From contig NZ_CP063785.1 in the NCBI RefSeq assembly GCF_025860405.1, positions 5,519,390-5,583,389 of the forward strand: a DNA stretch of 64,000 nt. The letters run 5' to 3'. Made by a program: the position numbers and the translations under genes. This document shows, piece after piece, positions 63,510-64,000 of this stretch (within the stretch, counting starts at the first letter, position 1; each line of letters begins with the position of its first letter). The notes under the pieces were generated by a model, which saw only the letters and a program-made list of their open reading frames with translations, did no database searches and was not told the DNA's origin. The stretch comes from Tolypothrix sp. PCC 7712 (GTDB lineage Bacteria; Cyanobacteriota; Cyanobacteriia; Cyanobacteriales; Nostocaceae).

Positions 63510-63582
63510 GGGGGTTTAGCTCAGTTGGTAGAGCGCCTGCTTTGCAAGCAGGATGTCAGCGGTTCGAGTCCGCTAACCTCCA
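63510..63582 (+). tRNA. tRNA-Ala (UGC)
   Basis: A 73-base cloverleaf with acceptor GGGGGTT/AACCTCC, D-arm AGCTCAGTTGGTAGAGC, anticodon TGC in CTGCTTTGCAAGCAG, and T-arm GGTTCGAGTCC. No CCA is encoded. It is the second spacer tRNA. Confidence 0.97.
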
Positions 63583-63916
63583 CATGATATCTGTTGTGAC
63601 AGCAGCAAAAGTGAATATATCACAGGTAAAAATTAGCCAAAAGTGATAGAGTGAGTAGTTTTTGTGTTCATAGCAGAGAATGTGGTAAGATAAGAGATTG
63701 TGGGTAAATTCAGCAATTGACGTCAAAAAGAGTCAAACTGCTGGAAATAGTCCAGCCAGAACCTTGAAAACTGCATAGTAACGCGAAAAATAGCAGGCAG
63801 ACGAAATTTCAAGTAATGAGTGCTGAGTGCTGAGTGCTAAGTGTAAAACACAAAGGCTCCCATGAAAGTAGTCAGGAAAGAGAAAGAGTTTGCAGATGTG
63901 AAACCAAATGTATTGT
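63583..63916. other. tRNA-Ala to 23S spacer
   Basis: This 334-bp spacer contains GAGTGCTGAGTGCTGAGTGC tandem units (63818-63841) and the leader of 23S, including processing stems not traced here. No gene is seen. Confidence 0.6.
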
Positions 63917-64000
63917 GGTCAAGCTAATAAGGGCTGATGGTGGATACCTAGGCACACAGAGGCGAAGAAGGACGTGGTTACCGACGAAATGCTCCGGGGA
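63917..64000 (+). rRNA. rrl: 23S ribosomal RNA, 5' end (runs off window)
   Basis: GGTCAAGCTAATAAGGGCTG and GGTGGATACCTAGGCAC..., then GAGGCGAAGAAGGACGTGG, match the conserved 5' end of 23S. Only about 84 bases are in the window. The exact first base is an estimate. Confidence 0.93.

Overview
The window comes from a filamentous, probably heterocyst-forming cyanobacterium (Nostocales type). The 16S rRNA is cyanobacterial, there are many HIP1 octamers (GCGATCGC), and seven-base tandem repeats and other dispersed palindromes fill the spacers. A flavodiiron Flv3/Flv1 pair, a CHAT-TPR giant protein and a bacterial dynamin also fit. Assignments rest on reading motifs and family resemblance by eye; no database search was run.

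Region 1 (1-6.3 kb, minus strand) starts with the edge of a HEAT-repeat protein. A run of genes then reads leftward from 6.3 kb: a sulfonate-type binding lipoprotein, an AprA-like flavoprotein, a GNAT acetyltransferase, a methyltransferase, an AprB-like two-cluster ferredoxin and an ArgJ-like acetyltransferase. Region 2 (6.5-20.2 kb) holds a divergent methyltransferase, a glutathione S-transferase gene split by a TnpB element, an amidohydrolase, a second sulfonate-type binding lipoprotein, a thioredoxin-fold protein, an aminotransferase, a CadD-type transporter, a pentapeptide-repeat protein, a fusion of an FAD oxidoreductase with an ETHE1-like persulfide dioxygenase, and a FosX-like enzyme. 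Region 3 (20.2-30.2 kb) is loose and repeat-rich. It has an integrase remnant, a 1916-residue TPR-CHAT protease and broken or intact methyltransferases.

Region 4 (30.4-48.3 kb) is the core of an apparent organosulfur island. A long leftward run encodes an SDR-like protein, a TauD-type dioxygenase, a uridine-kinase-like protein, two DszA/NtaA-type flavin monooxygenases, a DMT transporter, a HAD phosphatase and a TauE/SafE exporter. A rightward run encodes a third flavin monooxygenase, a second amidohydrolase, an FAD monooxygenase-like protein and an aldo/keto reductase. A second TnpB element sits between the runs. The inferred logic is: capture of sulfonates, sulfones or sulfate esters; oxygenolytic C-S or C-O cleavage; handling of the carbon product; and disposal of sulfite or persulfide by TauE and the ETHE1 fusion. 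No ABC permease or ATPase for the two binding proteins lies in the window.

Region 5 (48.4-53.0 kb) is a mobile scar. It has a nitroreductase and an acetyltransferase gene fused tail to tail by a deletion, an IS5-type fragment, an IS1634-type element and an IS66 element. Region 6 (53.3-64 kb) is housekeeping: dynamin-like GTPase, Flv1 and Flv3, NadC, then an rRNA operon with a near-consensus promoter, 16S, tRNA-Ile, tRNA-Ala and the start of 23S.
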